From NCBI GenBank assembly GCA_026214975.1, contig CM047809.1, positions 32,585,977-32,649,976 on the forward strand: a stretch of 64,000 nucleotides of DNA. The letters are read 5' to 3'. This stretch comes from Gentiana macrophylla (Eukaryota; Streptophyta; Magnoliopsida; Gentianales; Gentianaceae). The stretch's first letter is position 1, and each line of letters starts with the position of its first letter. Positions 46,222 through 56,940 of the stretch are shown here, one piece after another. Both the position numbers and the translations under genes were made by a program. Under the pieces are notes generated by a model. The model searched no databases and was not told the origin of the DNA. It worked only from the letters and a program-made list of their open reading frames with translations.

Positions 46222-49200
46222 TACTATTTGATTAAATAGCTGCACAAAAATTTTCTTTCTTAGCAACGGCATATTGTCATGATGGATCAGAGTAAACATT
46301 TCGTTGTGCATCAAATGCTCAATGAACTTGACCGTGTATACCCCACAGTCACCCCTGTATAATATGAATAGTGTAAGAATAGTGTAAACTGTATAATATG
46401 ATAAATAGTTTGAAGTTTATAACACTTACGGAATTGGCATTTGTGGTATGAATTCAGGTTTTACTACTCTGACATCAAAAATAGGCTTCTCTACGGATCA
46501 ACCATTTGTGGGAGTTGACGTAGAGCAGCCGCGTCTCAACACTCTCCTAAACGAACACACCACGCTTTGATGTTGCTCTTCACATCAGCCTTATACTTCG
46601 TCCACGACAGACAATCCCACACCACAATCTTCCAGTCGGGAATAGACACTTGGACAGCTGCCCAGTGAGCATGACTAATGGACCAGGGAATGTATATCAC
46701 GGTGTTTTCATCCCATTGCTTGACTTACTGATACAAAAATTCTGGAATGTCCGTTATGTCTGGCGGCTTTCCCTGATCTACATGACCTTGGCCGCAAAAG
46801 GCGGCTAAATCAGAGTATACAATAGCTGTAAGCGGTTGAATGAATTCTGGATGTGCTTCCATTTGCCGCTGTATCTGGTCTAGATACGCATCGACATGTT
46901 GTACGCATGCAAAAATAAGTTAGAGATAATGAAATCAGAAATATGGAAATTTCAGAAATATGAAAATGAAGTCACAAGAATATACTTCTCGGTCTAACTC
47001 CTTAAGAGGCTCATGGAGACGTGTGAACCACGCCTTGCCCATCGGTTCTGTAAGGCGGAAACCAGCTGCGGAACCTGTAGGAATCTTAATTGGGGGCGGA
47101 TGTTCTTGTTGGTACCATGTTTTGAAATTGTTTTCCAGATCGACCGGAAACGTTTTCAACGGTGTCCATCTCACAATGTTATCACCGGGCAGACTGACTA
47201 GGTGCGACCCATCAGTTAAATACCGTGGTCGGCTAGTAGTCTGACGGGTCGTCAATCTTCTGTCAATTGCATCATCCGCCTTTCGTTTACCCAATTGTAC
47301 AACACTTGGACCACCAGCTAAACAAATTTCAATACATTATCAAGTTAGATAGTTTTTCACAATATAATTTATAGTTTCGAAATTAAAAATCAAATAACTT
47401 ACTATAATCCATCTCAGGCTCCACAACCGATGCCTGGATGGTCGTAGCCTCAGGAGGGGGAGGGGGCGAGCCTCGGGGGGAGGGGCGTAGCCTCGGGAGG
47501 GGGAAGGGGCGTAGCCTCTGGAGGGGGAGGGGGAAGGGGCGTAGCCTCAGGAGGGGGAGGGGTCGTATCCTCGAGAGGGGTCGTAGACTCGATAGTAGCA
47601 TCGCCAGTATCTGCATCAAAATAGGCACTCTCATTAATTCACGATAACAAACAATATCTATGTTAATAATACAAAATTCAATATAAATAAACCTACTAAA
47701 CATTAATTAGATATAAATAACATAATGCTTACCCGAATCAAACGTAGTCTCCATATAAGGATACTCCACGAATATATCGTCGATGAAATCCTTCTCGACT
47801 CCCTCCTTCTGAACTCTCTCCAGCTGCACTCCTTTTTGCCCGCGTTGGGAAACCCCTTCAAGAATCTTATCATACCCGAACATCATCATCGGGTCGTCAG
47901 ACGGGGTAGGCGATGGACGAGTGTGCTGATGCATATGCTGACCAGGTGGAGGCTGATGAGTATGCTGACCAGGTGTAGACTGATCAGTATGATGACCCCG
48001 TGTAGACCGATCAGGGGCAAACTGAGAAGATGTGGCCCGATCAGTATCATGTGGAGGAGGTGGAGGCCGATGAGGGGTAGACTGAAAAGATGTTGCCCGG
48101 TTAGTATCATAATACATAGAACTAAATTTATCGCATAAAGAAATTGACAATGAAATAATTTTTACCTGATCTCTGGATGACAGCGTTTGCATCAACCCCT
48201 TAAGTTCAAGAAGTATCGTCCCATGCTCATTCTGCCACTGTATAACCTCTCGAATTACTTGCCGGTTCTCGTCATTTTGCCCACGAATTTCCTCCCGAAT
48301 GTCATTCAGCCCATTATCTATCCTTCTCTTCACACCCCTATAAAGCCCAGCAACTTCATCTTCTTCCGTCTGTAGCATCTCAGTGTAGGAACTCTGCGGC
48401 ACACATCGTGAATGAAAAGGTAAAGGGTTGATTGTTGTGAAGTAGAGGATGTGAAGTAGAGGTCGATTGTTGTGTAGTAGGCGTGGGCTCTTTGTGTAGT
48501 AGATGGACGTCAGGAGGTGGTCGTGCAATTGGTACAGCCGAGTGATCACACGTGGCGGCTCATTAATCTCCGCATCGAGGATGCCCCTATCTAGCATCGA
48601 CTCCTATCAACTTCCCTTGCGGCCCAGATATCCTATAACACGGCTCTCGCAAACAATGTATATTTCATTAGAATTAACAATAACAAAATGTTTAACCATA
48701 CCAGATATAATTAAAAGAAAATGTTTTTTTAAGCTTATTACCTTCTTTGCCTTCGCCAACCACCCCTTCTACTGCGGAGGGGTAGTCTTGCAACTCCATC
48801 TCATCATCCGAGGAGCAGTATCAGGAGCTCTGAGGGTGGCAGCAATAGTCGGAACAACAATGTCCTGGAGGGTCTCGTAAGCCCAAAACTGTAAGGCATG
48901 TATAACCCCTTGTATTGTCACCCCATACGGACTTTCCTTGTAGGTATTCATCATGTGATGAGATCTTTCTATAAGTCGATCCCACAACCAAGTACCCCAT
49001 AGAAAGTCATTTACGCCTTCTACATTCTCGACCAAATAGAAGGTCTCACGAGGTACCTTATTAGTCTCATCATGACCCATCATAATCCCGTGAATAAGGT
49101 AGACTAAACCTACACGGTAGAGAACTTTAGGATGCTCACCCTCATCCAATAACCATCTCTCAATATCCGTTATGGTGATCGGTCTTTGGTCAGGATGATG

Positions 49201-49320
49201 GATGTGGCCGTATGTCCCCTCAGCAAAACACCTGGAATAACGTTCGGGAGCTTCCGGGAGATCACCAAACCTAAAACCGGTAATCATACAAAACTCCCGT
49301 CTACCGAACTTCACGGTCGT
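46222..49320 (-). pseudogene. ULP1-like cysteine protease gene with DUF1985 region, carried by the MULE
   Basis: On the minus strand the 5' part (49314-48769) begins with the DUF1985-type segment KFGRREFCMITGFRFGD and continues through WLLDEGEHPKVLYRVGLVYL. The middle (48597-47383) is low-complexity: H/Q/P repeats at 48080-47900 and proline/arginine-rich repeats at 47580-47440. Then come WTPLKTFPVDLENNFKTWY (47294-46935), HLDAYLDQIQRQ, the catalytic His segment ISHAHWAAVQV (about 46690), WKIVVWDCLSW (Asp) and, after an intron ending at about 46355, the catalytic Cys segment GDCGVYTVKFIEHL. ULP1 proteases remove SUMO from proteins. The His-Asp-Cys triad is present. At least one stop (before VKQWDEN) and uncertain exons prevent a full model, so it may be a pseudogene or multi-exon gene. 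Confidence 0.8.
47440..47585. repeat. GC-rich minisatellite in the ULP1 gene linker
   Basis: Repeats of a GAGGGGGAGGGGCGTAGCCTC-like unit that encode a Pro/Arg/Leu-rich stretch on the minus strand. Confidence 0.75.
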
Positions 49321-49722
49321 CGCTCACCGGGCACATTCGGATAAACGGCACTGAAACATACATATTGCAAAACTTTGGAGGAAAACTGTCACTCCTCGTA
49401 CATTTCAATGAATTGTCGAAAAACCCCACCTCTCAATGTTCCCTCATATCCTATCCTTCTCATGTGAATTTCAAGAAGATCCCGGAGCTTGGTCTTTTCC
49501 CCTCTAAAAGTCCATGTCAAATTTTTCTTTACTTTGTAGACATCAGTTCCATGAGGGCCAATCAACTGTTAACAAATAGCATTGTTTCAATTCAATCACA
49601 CACATATACTAGTCAATCACAAGCTTTATACACTAACATTGTGAAGTAAATCAACTATATAGTACATTTACTACCAAAGAAGAAATAACAGAGCTACCAA
49701 TACCTAAATGAATAATGTAAGT

Positions 49723-50048
49723 GTAAGTGTGATCAATAATTCAAATAACAATTGTCTCTGAAAAACAGAGCCATTTTCAGTACCATTTTGGGTAGGAACA
49801 GCACCCTTCTGCACGATCAAACCATCAATCTCACCATCAAGCCTCAATCAATCTCAACATGAACATATACATGAAAAAATGCATAGTAAGTGTGATCAAT
49901 ATTTCCAATGACAATGGTCTCTGAAAAACAGAGTCATTTTCAGTACCATTTTGGGTAGGAACAGCACCCTTATGCACGATCAAACCATCAATCTCACCAT
50001 TAAGCCTCAATCAATCTCAACATGAACATATACATGAAAAAATGCATA
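49723..50048. repeat. Two tandem 163-bp repeats near the MULE right end
   Basis: Copies start at 49723 and 49886 with the same GTAAGTGTGATCAAT opening and differ by only a few bases. On the opposite strand part of each copy matches 41285-41420 near the left end, so this is an extension of the inverted-repeat structure, duplicated once on this side. Confidence 0.85.
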
Positions 50049-50169
50049 GTAACACCATACTCATACACTATCAACTTCCATTTCCTAATGTAAACTCACC
50101 TAGCCACAAATTGCATGTTTTTATCAAATTACAATCAACCTAAACCTTATAAACTGGAAGTCTGCTGTT

Positions 50170-50865
50170 TTCTACGTCTAAACGTAGGGTCTCTATGTCC
50201 AAACATAGAAACCTTACATTCAGACGTAGAGAAATGAAGTTCTCTACGTCCAAACGTAGAAAATTCATTCTTAAAAAAAAACCCTTCTTAACCCAAGAAA
50301 ATGAAAAATCAGGCTAAACCAACAACATCATGCAAAACAATATCTGGCCAACATAACTAAACCACTACAAACCACTAAAAATTGGGAAATACATATCAGA
50401 TAAAGGGAAATAAAAATTAAAGCCTAAAACGTTGTAAATAGAAGATTATGGGAAATACATACACTTTCTGTATTGAGTTGATCCATTGAACTTGAGAGAT
50501 TGTGGCAAATGTAAACTTTTCTTGCAAAATCACCGTTTAAACGTAGGGAACTGCCTGGTAATGAATGTTTGAAAGAAGATAGAAGAGAGAGACATAAGTA
50601 ATTCAAAACTTTATAGATTCCTTACGTTTAAACGTAAGTAAATTTACGTTTAAACATAGAGAAATGAACATTGCCTAATATTGAATTACCTTACGTTTAA
50701 ACGTAAGGTTCCTTACGTTTACAGCTATGGTTTGTGGCAGACGGATATGTGATTTCCTTACGTTTAAACGTAAGGAATCTTACGTTTACCTGAATTTCCA
50801 TGTCAGAAAAGGCACGACCTGATTTTCAAGTGTTAGGACTGACACAACCTCATTTTCCAATTTCT
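50170..50865. repeat. MULE right terminal region with palindrome cluster and terminal inverted repeat
   Basis: Exact TTACGTTTAAACGTAA copies at 50622-50637, 50691-50706 and 50758-50773, and variants at 50175-50270, 50528 and 50644. The outer ~200 bp pair with 40357-40600. Confidence 0.88.
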
Positions 50866-50923
50866 GGTATTTGTTAATGATATAATAATTTTAATTAAAA
50901 CATCAAGTACTCTAAATTCATAA

Positions 50924-51338
50924 GGGCACTCCCAGCAGAAGCACCAAATTTTATCCCTAAAATAATATAAAATAATACATATCTCTATTTTACAACATCT
51001 CAATCCAAAAACATCCACAACAGCATCCCTATCCTTATCCCTATAACATTTCAAATAAAATTAAATAATACATATTCTACCTCACAACCCTATTTATACA
51101 GATTAAATATTTATTATTTCAATCCAGCGGCATCCCTATCCATATCCCTATAATTTTTAATAATTAAATATGTTTAGGGCGTGAATAGTGCATCCCCACA
51201 AGTAGGGATGCACTGTTCATATCCCTAAAAATAAATAGGGATAGAGACTCTGCCGTGGAACCTATTTTGAGGTAAACTCTATTTTTTATGTTCATTTTAG
51301 GGATAGGGCACCATATAGGGCTTCTGCTAGGAGTACCC
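50924..51338. mobile_element. Tourist-like (PIF/Harbinger) MITE, 415 bp
   Basis: Terminal inverted repeats GGGCACTCCCAGCAGAAGC and its near-complement at 51320-51338, flanked by TAA on both sides (50921-50923, 51339-51341). A 3-bp TWA duplication and GGGC-type ends are standard for Tourist elements. It sits only 50 bp from the MULE's right target duplication. Interior AT-rich, no ORF. Confidence 0.85.
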
Positions 51339-51341
51339 TAA

Positions 51342-53480
51342 CCGACCTTTCAAAAAAAAAATCATATCCGAAAACTAATCATTTTTGTTCATTTTTTTTA
51401 AGGGAAGAAAATTTCATTCGAGGCGGGGGCAGGTGATGGTGAAATGATTTTTTCTTTTGGAAGGAGAAGTACTCTACATTTGTAAAGTTCATGTCTCGGA
51501 TATCGAGTCCTTATTAGAGTAACCCGAAATTCACGTAAACCTTGTGTCATATTAGAGGTATAAGAGATTCGCGCGGAAGAAAACAAGCTGAAGACTTGAG
51601 AAATAGACCTTCGGGGTCTTTCAAAATAACTACAGCCATAATACAACTGATGTCAAACTACGTCATAAATAACTGAAAATAAACACTATTATCCATTGTA
51701 ACTCACTTGTCTGAAAAGAAGGAACAATTATAAAAGGAAACTAAAAACGACTCAATTGCTCCATCTTAAGCTAGCACTCCAAGCTCGTGGTCAAATCTGC
51801 ATGTACCTACAACCTTATTATTCCAAATAAAAGAGTGAGCACTTCCGGACGCCCCGTAAGGAGAAAGAAGATCAAAAGAGAGATTAATGTATGTTGAATG
51901 CCGGGAAACACGACATTAATCTACTTCATCCAGTTCTAAAATTGTTTTAAAACCATAACTTGAAACACAATTGAACCAACTCTAAAACCAAATTTAAACC
52001 ATGCATAGAAAACATGACTATTAACTACGTTCAATTAATCTTGCACGTACTTGTTCGTTACATTAATTACTTACTTAACTTGTATTCTTGATTGGTCATG
52101 TCTGATCTTGAGTCATACTTAATTGACATAAGGGCATGGTGCGATATGAGGAACATGACTTGTCATACGTCCAACGTTGGGTTGGGTCATTGTACCCCGT
52201 TCGGTACATTGCCTTGAGAACAACATGGGAATACAACTATTCACATGTCCGACATGGGACTTGGAATGGTTCTCCGTTCAATACATCGCGAGGTTACTAA
52301 CTATGAACACATAGAAGCACATAAAGAACATAATATCATATCTAACCTACGGGAACATTACAAGGCTGTACCAACACCGAACTCCAATCCTATCTCCACT
52401 ACTCGTAACCAAGACACATAATAGTTTACATAAAAAACTAGAAATAGAATAACTTTCTGAGAACGCATTTTGGCAAATACCCGACAACACGTAATTATGT
52501 CTCGTTCATCCAGTTTAACATGAAACAGTAATCAAATCAACTTAAAACAAAATATTTAAACTTAAATTTGAAACATTTTGATAAGAAGAACTTCTTACCT
52601 TTAGACGAGCCGAACTACGAACCGAACAACATCTTACTTCCAAAACTTACGCGAATGTACAAACCATCGAAACCCTAATCTCAAAGCAAAGACCCACAAC
52701 TTAACAAGATCAATCTATGAATTGAATTAGGGATTATGATGATTACCTTTTTGAGATGAGGCGAGATTCGAAACTGGTCGTGAATAAAGATTTGCCTCAA
52801 AATTGAGTCTATGATCTACAGACACGTCTTGGACAAGGTCAGACGCACCACTGACACAAAAAATGGGCCGCTTAACAGAGAGCAGTGCTCGGTTCAATGA
52901 GCAAGAAGTCCTGGGCACGTCCTGGGACGTCTGGGACACGTCGTGGGACATGTCCGAGGCATGTCTGGGACAAGCAGGTCACTTAACCGAGGGGGCTCAC
53001 CGGTTCAGCGAGCCAGAAAAGATGAAAACTCCAAAAACATGATTGTGATGATGTCTACGGATCCTTGGAGCCTTTTATACACTTTTCAAGGCTTAGGTTT
53101 GTTTTCCAAAGACTTGGAGGAAAAGAAAACCTAAAAAGAAAAGGAAAAAGAAATTTCGAATGCACTAAAATACCCTTACAAAGAGGTGAAGGGTTTTACA
53201 ACGTATCCAATCATTAGTGTTACTTGATTTAAGTCTAGTGTTGAGTAGACTTCCTTGTCGTGATAGAACCCTGTGGAATTTTCTATCATAAGAGAAAATA
53301 CACAAAACGATGTCAATTCTTTTAAGGTTTGGATCAATACGATGTCGTTTTCATCTCATACACTTATCACGACACCATACTATGTATTCACCCACTGTAG
53401 AGGACCCCCATCTCCATTGAGTGTTTTCTTGACTATATATCGGTTAGATAATTGATACATCAAGTCCGTAAAAGACCCCG
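51342..53480. mobile_element. Probable LTR-retrotransposon non-coding sequence (uncertain family)
   Basis: No gene. Composition and layout suggest a Gypsy LTR and flanking non-coding region, probably minus strand. Around 52887-53014 it carries the same kind of iterated hairpin motif (GCTCGGTTCAATGAGC, then a CTCACCGGTTCAGCGAG variant) seen in the Gypsy LTRs further right. Short ORFs at 51398, 52727 and 52943 have no recognisable domain. No LTR pair or target duplication was found. Confidence 0.35.
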
Positions 53481-53780
53481 TAGATCCGGATCAGACCCAC
53501 ATGCAGGCCCAACAACTGATAGGGTCCTTGGCCAATCAGTCCGCCCTTTCGTAAGCTAGATCAAGCCGAGCAAAATCCATCCCGCCTCATGCCATTGCAG
53601 TTTTTATCATTGGTCAGACCTACGGACGTCGATCAACAAACTTTCAGCTCTACACAAAGCATAAGGGGCCGACCTGATCCCCCCTCCAACTCACTGTCCG
53701 TCAGCTCAGACCAAAGTCCTCTTAAATAGGCAACTATCCACAACGGTTATGTGTGTGTTCCTAAGTTCGTAATTTTGCAT
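53481..53780. other. No gene seen
   Basis: GC-richer stretch without a convincing ORF, loosely similar in style to 9990-10460; possibly an LTR remnant. Confidence 0.35.
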
Positions 53781-55069
53781 CTGTGTAATTATCCCGAAGA
53801 TTTGGTAATGTTTGGCCTCGTTTTATGTGTTTTACAGGATGTACCGAATATAGAGCACTTTAGGACGGATCTGGATCCAGGGGAGCATGTTGGGCCAAGT
53901 GAATGAAGTCCAAGGTGAAATCTGCTGAAGAACAAGAAGAAAAGTAAGCCCGGTTTACCATGGGATAGGTCCGGTAAACCGAGAGTCTTGTGGGACACGA
54001 AATCGATTCTGCCGTATTTACTAGGTCGGTTAGGGTTTCTGAGAGTTATAAGTCGGCTATTGTATCTATATAAAGCCTCATCAACTAAGTTTGCATAAGT
54101 TCTCAACTATATTCTATCTTTTATTATACAATTTGATGAAATAAAGTTTGCATAAGCTTTTGGGGAGTTATTTTCTGGTTTCCTTCCCTTTCTCACCATC
54201 TCTAGCTTGAGTGGATCAAGCTAGGTCTCCATTGTTGAAGGTATGAAGCTTTAACATTCCTTTTTGTCTTCAATATGGTAGATCTGTTTGTATTTACACG
54301 TTTTAGTTAATCTGCATGTTTAACGACCCCATAATTTCTTAGATTAATCGAAATTGAGCAATGTAGATCCAGAATTGAGAAAAGCCGCCCCCGGTAAACC
54401 GGCGGTCTATACCGGTTTACCGAGGCAAAATTTAGGAAACTTAATCTGGTTTAGCGTCAGCTACGTTGATCGACAGAAATAATTGAAATGAGTAATAGGT
54501 CTGGCCAATCTAGTATTCGTAGTTCGTAAATTAACATGAACCTCTGATAGTGAAGTGTTTGTTAAGACATTGTCTTGATGGACCCTGGGAACGTGCTAAT
54601 CAGTGTCGATAGCTGCCTAGGCGGGTTAGCGGTATGAGTTAGCGCTTGATACCGGCAATTCTATTTCTTTATGCATATGGGCTCTTACGGACCAAGTAAG
54701 AAGGGTAGCTGTCGCATAGATTATCAACTACCATGGTCGGAGTAGATAGGTTTAGGAGTTGCACCCATAGCTTTAAAACTAAATTAAAAGCTCGCTCGAT
54801 TAGTTTAAGGAAATTATGTGGGGAAATAAATATAAATATTAACTAATCCAAGTTAGTAGATCGGTGGGAAGAGGGGAGGAATACCACATTTCTTTTATGT
54901 TTATTGTTGGTCAATGACCACCTATATGTGTCTTCTTAATTAAGATTAGGATCGTTTACACTTAAGATGAATTGTCTCTGTGGGATCGACCTTGATTCGC
55001 CCTTACTATACTACGATGGACCTAGTATTCTTGCTAGTAATATCGATGTTAGTGACTTACACGCGATCA
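53780..55069 (+). mobile_element. 5' LTR of Gypsy element A (Athila/Tat-like; left border approximate)
   Basis: Ends ...GCGATCA just before a tRNA-Asp-type primer-binding site. The inner end has the 'ctctgtgggatcgacc' block shared with Gypsy B (63010-63030). Two clusters of a hairpin motif, CCGGTTTACC and its complement, lie at 53950-53982 and 54390-54423. The 5' border could not be fixed, because no second LTR is present. Confidence 0.65.
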
Positions 55070-55075
55070 AGATTT

Positions 55076-55094
55076 TTCGTGCCGTTGCCGGGGA
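55076..55094 (+). other. Primer-binding site of Gypsy A
   Basis: TCGTGCCGTTGCCGGGGA resembles the tRNA-Asp-complementary site TGGCGCCGTTGCCGGGGA used by Athila/Tat elements, with two changes. Confidence 0.8.
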
Positions 55095-55349
55095 CAGTGG
55101 CCAATATCAAGAATAAACATTTTAATTTTACTTAAGAATTCATTTTCTTTTTAATTATTTTCTTTTTGAGTCTTGAGTCTTTCTGGATCAAACCTGCACT
55201 GATTAACTCCCAGAATAAGAAATTCTTGGCCCGGTTTAGCGAGGTCCAGAAAATCAAATTCTGACAGCCCTTGTTATTCTATGTATATCCTAGTTGATTT
55301 TAGTTAGTAGGTCCGCAACAGTTGGGATCAACCCCAACTGAAGCGGGAT

Positions 55350-56216
55350 TTGATAATCTTTTCTTTGTTTTATTTTGTCTCTTTTACAGGAGTATCCGGA
55401 CACTTCGGAAATTCAGTCAATCAAGAGCGATTAAGGCTAGACGAGTCAAACGCATTGCCTCGTACTGTGTTAAACATCAAGCCAATCTCTATGTATCCTG
55501 GATCAGAAGCCAGAGAGCAATATGAAGTTGATAAGAAGCGTATGGAGGAAGAGACTGAAACACATAAACAAGAAGCCGATGAGAGCCTGAAAGAGTACGC
55601 GACTTATCGGCCAGGTACGTTTCCTATTGAGCTAATTGATATATCGTCTGACTACGACTCCAATGATCTAGAGGAGGATCCGGACACTATGTTCTCAGAG
55701 TCAGAGGATTACCCGGACTCTGACACGGCAAAAAAGTTAGGAGACCCTGGAACGTTTTGACTCCCGATCTTTATCAATGGTATATCTGTAGGTTTAGGCC
55801 TTTGCGATTCCGGTTCAAGTTGTAAAATTCTACCTCTATCCCTATGCCAGAAGATTAAGATTCCGGTTGTCATGGATCAAACCCGGTCTATGACTTTCGT
55901 TGATCGAACCAGAGATATGCATGCCGACTTGTTAAAGGATTGCATGTTTAAGGCAGGAGGATTCGTATTCCCGATAGATTTCACGGTTATAGACGTACCT
56001 GAGGATCTGAATGCCCCATTTATATTAGGTAGAGCATTCTTAGTGACTAGCAGAGAAATCATGGACTTTGATGACGGAGAAATCACTTTAACGTTGAACA
56101 ATGATGCCGTATCTATCCAGATCTTAGAGCCCCTAGACAATAGGCTAGAAAGTTGCAAGATGACTTATGATTCAGGGAAAGTGGAAATCATGGAGATAGA
56201 GAAGGAAGGGCATAGG
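55350..56216 (+). pseudogene. Gypsy A protease region (gag and rest of pol missing)
   Basis: A first segment (55350-55760) contains an acidic, charged stretch and ends LGDPGTF. After a stop the sequence continues with the protease core CDSGSS (about 55808), then MDQTRSMTFVDRT, GGFVFPIDFTVIDVPEDL and FILGRAFLVTSREIMDFDDGEITLTL (55872-56150). This is the Athila/Tat aspartic protease with its DSG catalytic motif and a conserved ILGR block. Only about 250 bp separate the primer-binding site from this ORF, so most of gag has been deleted, and no RT follows because a minus-strand LTR begins at 56217. The element cannot move on its own. Confidence 0.8.
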
Positions 56217-56940
56217 TGATGGCCAAATCCTAGGTGTCCAATCTAACCGGTAGTGTACCGGGTCGATTGTAGTCTAGTATGGTGAGTCAAGGTCGAATCC
56301 ACAGGGAAAACACTTGTGAGATTACACACTAAAAAGCTTATATTAGTTTGATCTAGGTCACAATTTGCAAGATGGTGATTGAATGCATGAACAGAGTACT
56401 TGTGATAATAAAGATGATAAAACGATAAAAGAAACTAACCAAGACAATGCGTAACCTAGCCATCCTCTGGTAGTATCATGGGAATGATCTCCTACCATTG
56501 GTGTTCGAAAGTGTGAAACGGTGCATTCCTAAGCAAGTAGTTTCCCCTCATACGAGTGTACGAAACTACTCTCTACCTCCTCCTCGGTTTAGCGGTCCTA
56601 AACCTGATGAATTGGTATGCTACGCACGTGAATGAAATGACAATATCAACTATCCCCAGACAAGAAATCGAATGCCACAAAGGGTGGATTTTACCTTCCG
56701 GTTTTCCTACCCTCTTCCCACGACTAACATCTCCTTTCGGTCTCCGTCAAACGTGTAAATGCTAACATTAGGCAATTACTGAAACAAAAGTAAAATCGTG
56801 GTTTTTCTGAAAGTTTCTATGTACACAAAATGCTTCAAATCATCATAAAATCTGCTCAAGTTGATGTCAAATATCACCAATTGCATTAGAAAAAAAGGGG
56901 TGAATCATCGGAAATTGTATCATCAGGTTGACTTACATCA
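56217..56940 (-). repeat. 3' LTR of a minus-strand Tat-like Gypsy element
   Basis: On the minus strand it begins TGATGTAAGTCAACCTGATG and ends GGCCATCA (TG...CA), 724 bp. Related to the LTR at 36457-38140. A purine-rich tract AAGTGGGGAGTGG lies directly upstream of it (56941-56955), as expected for the 3' LTR. Confidence 0.75.

Larger units (their letters stand above)
40357..50865. mobile_element. Mutator-like element (MULE), 10.5 kb, with transposase, B3 and ULP1 genes
   Basis: Terminal inverted repeats start AGAAATTGAAAAATGAGGTTG on the left and, on the other strand, AGAAATTGGAAAATGAGGTTG on the right. They share further blocks for about 200 bp (ATATCCGTCTGCCACAAAC, GTAAACGTAAG). An exact 9-bp duplication GGTATTTGT (40348-40356 and 50866-50874) is the size expected for Mutator. 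Inside are a plus-strand MuDR-type transposase and, on the minus strand, a B3-domain gene and a ULP1-like protease gene. MULEs that carry ULP1-like genes are known in plants (Kaonashi type); I know of no described one that also carries a two-B3-domain gene. Confidence 0.92.

Noticed and set aside
45807..46235. Plus-strand ORF of 142 codons with repeated Phe-Arg-Arg segments
   Set aside because: It is a translation of the palindrome cluster CTACGTTTGGACGTAG and has no domain.
47725..48138. Plus-strand ORF of 137 codons
   Set aside because: Shadow of the low-complexity His/Pro-rich linker of the ULP1 gene on the minus strand.
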